NCBI RefSeq assembly: GCF_001715195.1
Contig: NZ_MDWE01000016.1
Location: forward strand, 59,809 to 123,808
DNA length: 64,000 nucleotides
Source: Rhodohalobacter halophilus
Lineage (GTDB): Bacteria > Bacteroidota > Rhodothermia > Balneolales > Balneolaceae
Reading direction: 5' to 3'
Shown: positions 63,877 through 64,000 of the stretch, one piece after another
How positions within the stretch are numbered: the stretch's first letter is position 1
How the letters are laid out: each line of letters begins with the position of its first letter
Made by a program: the position numbers and the translations under genes
The notes under the pieces: generated by a model
The model's database searches: none
Told to the model about the DNA's origin: nothing
The model's input: the letters and a program-made list of their open reading frames with translations, nothing else

Positions 63877-64000
63877 GATAAAGAGAAGTCCACAAATCCC
63901 TGCCGAATAGTGGGGTTGGTTTGGAGTATTTGGTGGGTTAGAGGCGGTAACCTTTAGAACTCTTTTTAAACATTTTCATTTGTTACTTTTGGCTTGATCC

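Overview
The window looks like chromosomal DNA from a Bacteroidota/Balneolota-type bacterium, probably Balneolaceae-like. This is inferred, not searched. Supporting signs are a promoter matching the Bacteroidetes consensus (TTTG-N19-TAnnTTTG) before a B12 riboswitch, a type IX secretion tail on a large exported protein, few Shine-Dalgarno sequences, many TTG starts, and DUF2911, DUF3098 and six-bladed-propeller lipoproteins. GC content is moderate, with clearly AT-richer accessory stretches.

Layout. 1-2.6 kb: end of an M42 aminopeptidase, then a minus-strand operon (thioesterase, HPt protein, galE). 2.6-12.8 kb: a control region with Pho-box-like repeats and a terminator, then parA, a ribbon-helix-helix gene and recC-recB-recD. 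13-22 kb: serine hydrolase, then minus-strand LolC/E-type permease, M28 peptidase, an amidotransferase-like protein, a TPR protein and maf. 22-30 kb: DUF3098, DUF92, a dicarboxylate symporter, a repeat protein, a T9SS lamin-tail protein, an aldo/keto reductase, two tiny membrane proteins and an acyl-ACP thioesterase. 30.5-37.1 kb: a cobalamin block, with riboswitch, BtuB-like receptor, a cluster of four perfect DnaA boxes and the B12-dependent ribonucleotide reductase nrdJ. B12 import and its main consumer therefore sit together.

37.1-43.5 kb is an accessory region. It carries two well-formed integron attC sites (87 and 89 bp, each with one extrahelical base), a four-gene AT-rich cassette, a membrane/zinc-ribbon cassette, a VapBC-like toxin-antitoxin pair and two copies of a GIY-YIG nuclease relic. 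No integrase is visible, so it fits a cluster of attC sites lacking integrase (CALIN) or one end of a larger array.

43.5-48.8 kb: lipoproteins and ccmC-ccmD-ccmE-ccmF, with a cysteine-type CcmE. 48,972-50,730 is a 1,759-bp unit bounded by perfect composite inverted repeats. It holds a structured leader and two overlapping, paralogous DUF1670-type genes, and is the best candidate here for an undescribed mobile element. 50.8-64 kb is mainly housekeeping: DEAD-box helicase, PlsC, tRNA-Leu, alanine dehydrogenase, citrate synthase, MazG, LysS, a phosphopantetheinyl transferase, a Memo-like protein and a DUF2520 protein. Two near-identical 31-bp palindromes lie at 59.5 and 63.7 kb.
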